A stretch of 6,726 bases of DNA. Origin: Bacillota bacterium (GTDB taxonomy: Bacteria; Bacillota; Bacilli; Alicyclobacillales; Alicyclobacillaceae). Location of the stretch: positions 1-6,726 of the forward strand of contig JAKAXI010000106.1 of assembly GCA_021816665.1 (NCBI GenBank), given 5' to 3'. How positions within the stretch are numbered: the first letter of the stretch is position 1; each line of letters opens with the position of its first letter. Below are positions 5,155-6,726 of the stretch, in pieces. The position numbers and the translations under genes were made by a program. The notes below the pieces were generated by a model. The model made no database searches. It was not told the origin of the DNA and saw nothing but the letters and a program-made list of their open reading frames with translations.

Positions 5155-6726
5155 TTAACCGGTGCCACGCGCATCAGAGACACTAGTCTTTAGTGATGAA
5201 AACATCTTGCTGATGTGCACAAACACGGTTTCCACATTATCCACATCTGTCAACACGCGACTTTGGTAGCGAGCACGGAGGGCAAGCGCAATGTTTGGCG
5301 AAGACTGAAAGTGGTGGGTTGAGATCATCCGGTCGATCCGGCCTCCAACGGATGTAACCTCTTCTTCAGAGACGTCACGCAGCAAAACCAAGAACTGGTC
5401 ACCGCCATATCTGCATAGCAGCTCTTGATTGCGCACACTCTCGCGAATGAGTACGCTGACTTCCTGTAAAATGCGATTGCCGGTCTCAAATCCAAACGCC
5501 GTATTCACATCTGTAAAGTGGGCCATATCAAGACAGAGTACGCCCCAGGTTTGCGGTCCTTGCAGCAGCGATTCGCGTACCCGAATGGCCACGAAGTGAT
5601 ATGTGTAAAGCCCCGTTAAAGAGTCGACAAACAATTGAGCGTCAAAATCGGGCGTGTACACCGCAGTGCGGTTTCGACCGCGTTGCTTGGCACCCCAATA
5701 CATCGCCGAGTCCGCCTTAAGCAAGATGTCGCGATCGCTGTCTCCATCTTGCGGGAAGCCAGCTATGCCGCTGCTCACCGTGATCCCGTGAATATCGAGG
5801 CCTTCAAAAGTCACGACGTGTCGACTGATTGACTTTCGAACGCGTTCCACAACATTCAACGCCTGCTCAGGGGCAAGCGGCAGAACCATCGCGAACTCTT
5901 CCCCGCCGTAGCGCGCCACCACGGCGCCGTCTCCGGCCTCAGAAGTCAACACCACGGCGAGAGAGCGCAGCACGGCGTCTCCGGCAAGGTGGCCGTAGGT
6001 ATCGTTGAACTTCTTGAAGTAGTCAATGTCCACGACCACCACTGACAACGGTTCACCGGTGTAACGAGACGTCATCATGCGACTCGATAACTCTTGGTAG
6101 AAATAGCGGTAATTGTAGAGCCCTGTCGCAGCATCTCGCCACGATTGGCGCTGAAGTTCCTGGTACAGTTTCGCATTGTCGACCAGAACTCCAACTTGGG
6201 AGGCCAACGTGCGGATTTCCTTCGTCAGTTCTCCGAAGGCATACGGCCCATGGGCGTAGCACACGAGCGCACCCTGCGGGTTCCCGCGCGAGCGCATCGG
6301 AAAAATCGCCATGGACAAGTATGGCACTCGAGGTGTGATACCGTCTGACCGGACTCGCTCATCCTTGCGTACATCAGGAACGTAGGACCATCCTTCCTCA
6401 TCGATAACTTGCCAAATGACCCCTCCACTTTGACGGTAAAACTTGTCCCTGTTGAAATCTTGCTCCGATTCACTGGGGTACACCAAGATGGGATAAAGCG
6501 CTTCGTCCTCGTCGTCAAGGGCGAGCACCATCACTGCATTTGCGTAAGTAAGCTTGGCAGCCGTACTGGCTGCTACTTCTGCAATTCGTTCGATGTCAAA
6601 CTCTGCAGTGAGCTGAGCCGTTGCATCATGGATGCTTTGGATGAACGAGGTCCGCCTATGCAAGCGCAACATCTGCGCCAGTAAAACGAGTGGAAGAATC
6701 GCCACGAGTGCGAGGAGCTGGTTGCT
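5155..6726 (-). CDS. Membrane-anchored GAF-GGDEF-GGDEF protein, putative diguanylate cyclase (N-terminus beyond window)
   Basis: This protein probably makes c-di-GMP from two GTP in response to a signal. The frame is open to the window edge; 523 residues are visible. The GTG at 6705 is not a convincing start because the coding frame runs through it within a membrane helix (LLALVAILPLVLLAQML), so more membrane sequence is expected upstream. Counting from that GTG codon: a GAF domain (about 25-180), a first GGDEF domain (about 190-350) and a second, degenerate one (about 360-500). The first has DIDYFKKFND (226-235), GHLAGD (238-243) and RYGGEEFAMVLP (265-276), so it should be catalytic. It lacks an RxxD inhibitory site (GDGA at 258-261). 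The second has GGDQF (434-438), DMAHF (393-397) and GN (409-410) where GD is usual, and is probably inactive. It keeps RNQE (425-428) at the inhibitory-site position. The gene precedes the DUF421 gene by 80 bp on the same strand, with a terminator-like hairpin between. Confidence 0.92.
   Translation of the reverse strand, partial: SNQLLALVAILPLVLLAQMLRLHRRTSFIQSIHDATAQLTAEFDIERIAEVAASTAAKLTYANAVMVLALDDEDEALYPILVYPSESEQDFNRDKFYRQSGGVIWQVIDEEGWSYVPDVRKDERVRSDGITPRVPYLSMAIFPMRSRGNPQGALVCYAHGPYAFGELTKEIRTLASQVGVLVDNAKLYQELQRQSWRDAATGLYNYRYFYQELSSRMMTSRYTGEPLSVVVVDIDYFKKFNDTYGHLAGDAVLRSLAVVLTSEAGDGAVVARYGGEEFAMVLPLAPEQALNVVERVRKSISRHVVTFEGLDIHGITVSSGIAGFPQDGDSDRDILLKADSAMYWGAKQRGRNRTAVYTPDFDAQLFVDSLTGLYTYHFVAIRVRESLLQGPQTWGVLCLDMAHFTDVNTAFGFETGNRILQEVSVLIRESVRNQELLCRYGGDQFLVLLRDVSEEEVTSVGGRIDRMISTHHFQSSPNIALALRARYQSRVLTDVDNVETVFVHISKMFSSLKTSVSDARGTG

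Overview
The window looks like chromosomal core DNA from an endospore-forming member of the Bacillales. The gene order secF-secD-comN / spoVB / DUF421 is the neighbourhood I know from Bacillus subtilis (secDF, yrzD/comN, spoVB, yrbG). Here SecD and SecF are two separate proteins, whereas B. subtilis has a fused SecDF. The moderately high G+C, many GTG starts and strong GGAGG-type ribosome binding sites would fit an Alicyclobacillus-like or related lineage. That placement is inference; no rRNA or other decisive marker is present.

Layout. Positions 1-710 (minus) hold the N-terminal three quarters of secF, cut by the window edge. It is joined by a 4-base GTGA overlap to secD (707-1984, minus). 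Upstream lies comN (2093-2473, minus). A sigma-A-like promoter straddles the end of comN and probably lets secDF be transcribed on its own. A 174-bp divergent intergenic region (2474-2647) follows, with a 10-bp direct repeat near spoVB. spoVB (2648-4240, plus) is a full-length MOP-superfamily flippase-like protein of sporulation. It converges, with only 9 bp between stop codons, on a DUF421/YetF-type membrane protein (4250-5074, minus). Upstream of that, on the same strand, is a membrane-anchored GAF-GGDEF-GGDEF protein (5155 to beyond 6726) whose N-terminus lies outside the window. No stretch over 300 bases lacks a gene.

How it fits together. secD and secF form the proton-motive-force-driven accessory complex of the Sec translocon. 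comN is a small post-transcriptional regulator conserved at this locus. spoVB acts in spore envelope assembly. DUF421 proteins are small membrane proteins, several of which are linked to spores in bacilli. The GGDEF protein makes or senses c-di-GMP.

Most of the window is ordinary core genome, and I found no evidence of a new defence or mobile system. The best second-look items are: (i) a terminator-like hairpin between the GGDEF gene and the DUF421 gene whose 3' arm is the DUF421 Shine-Dalgarno sequence and whose loop carries a sigma-G-like -10 element; and (ii) the tandem GGDEF arrangement, in which the intact catalytic domain lacks the inhibitory site while the degenerate domain keeps a near-inhibitory-site motif.
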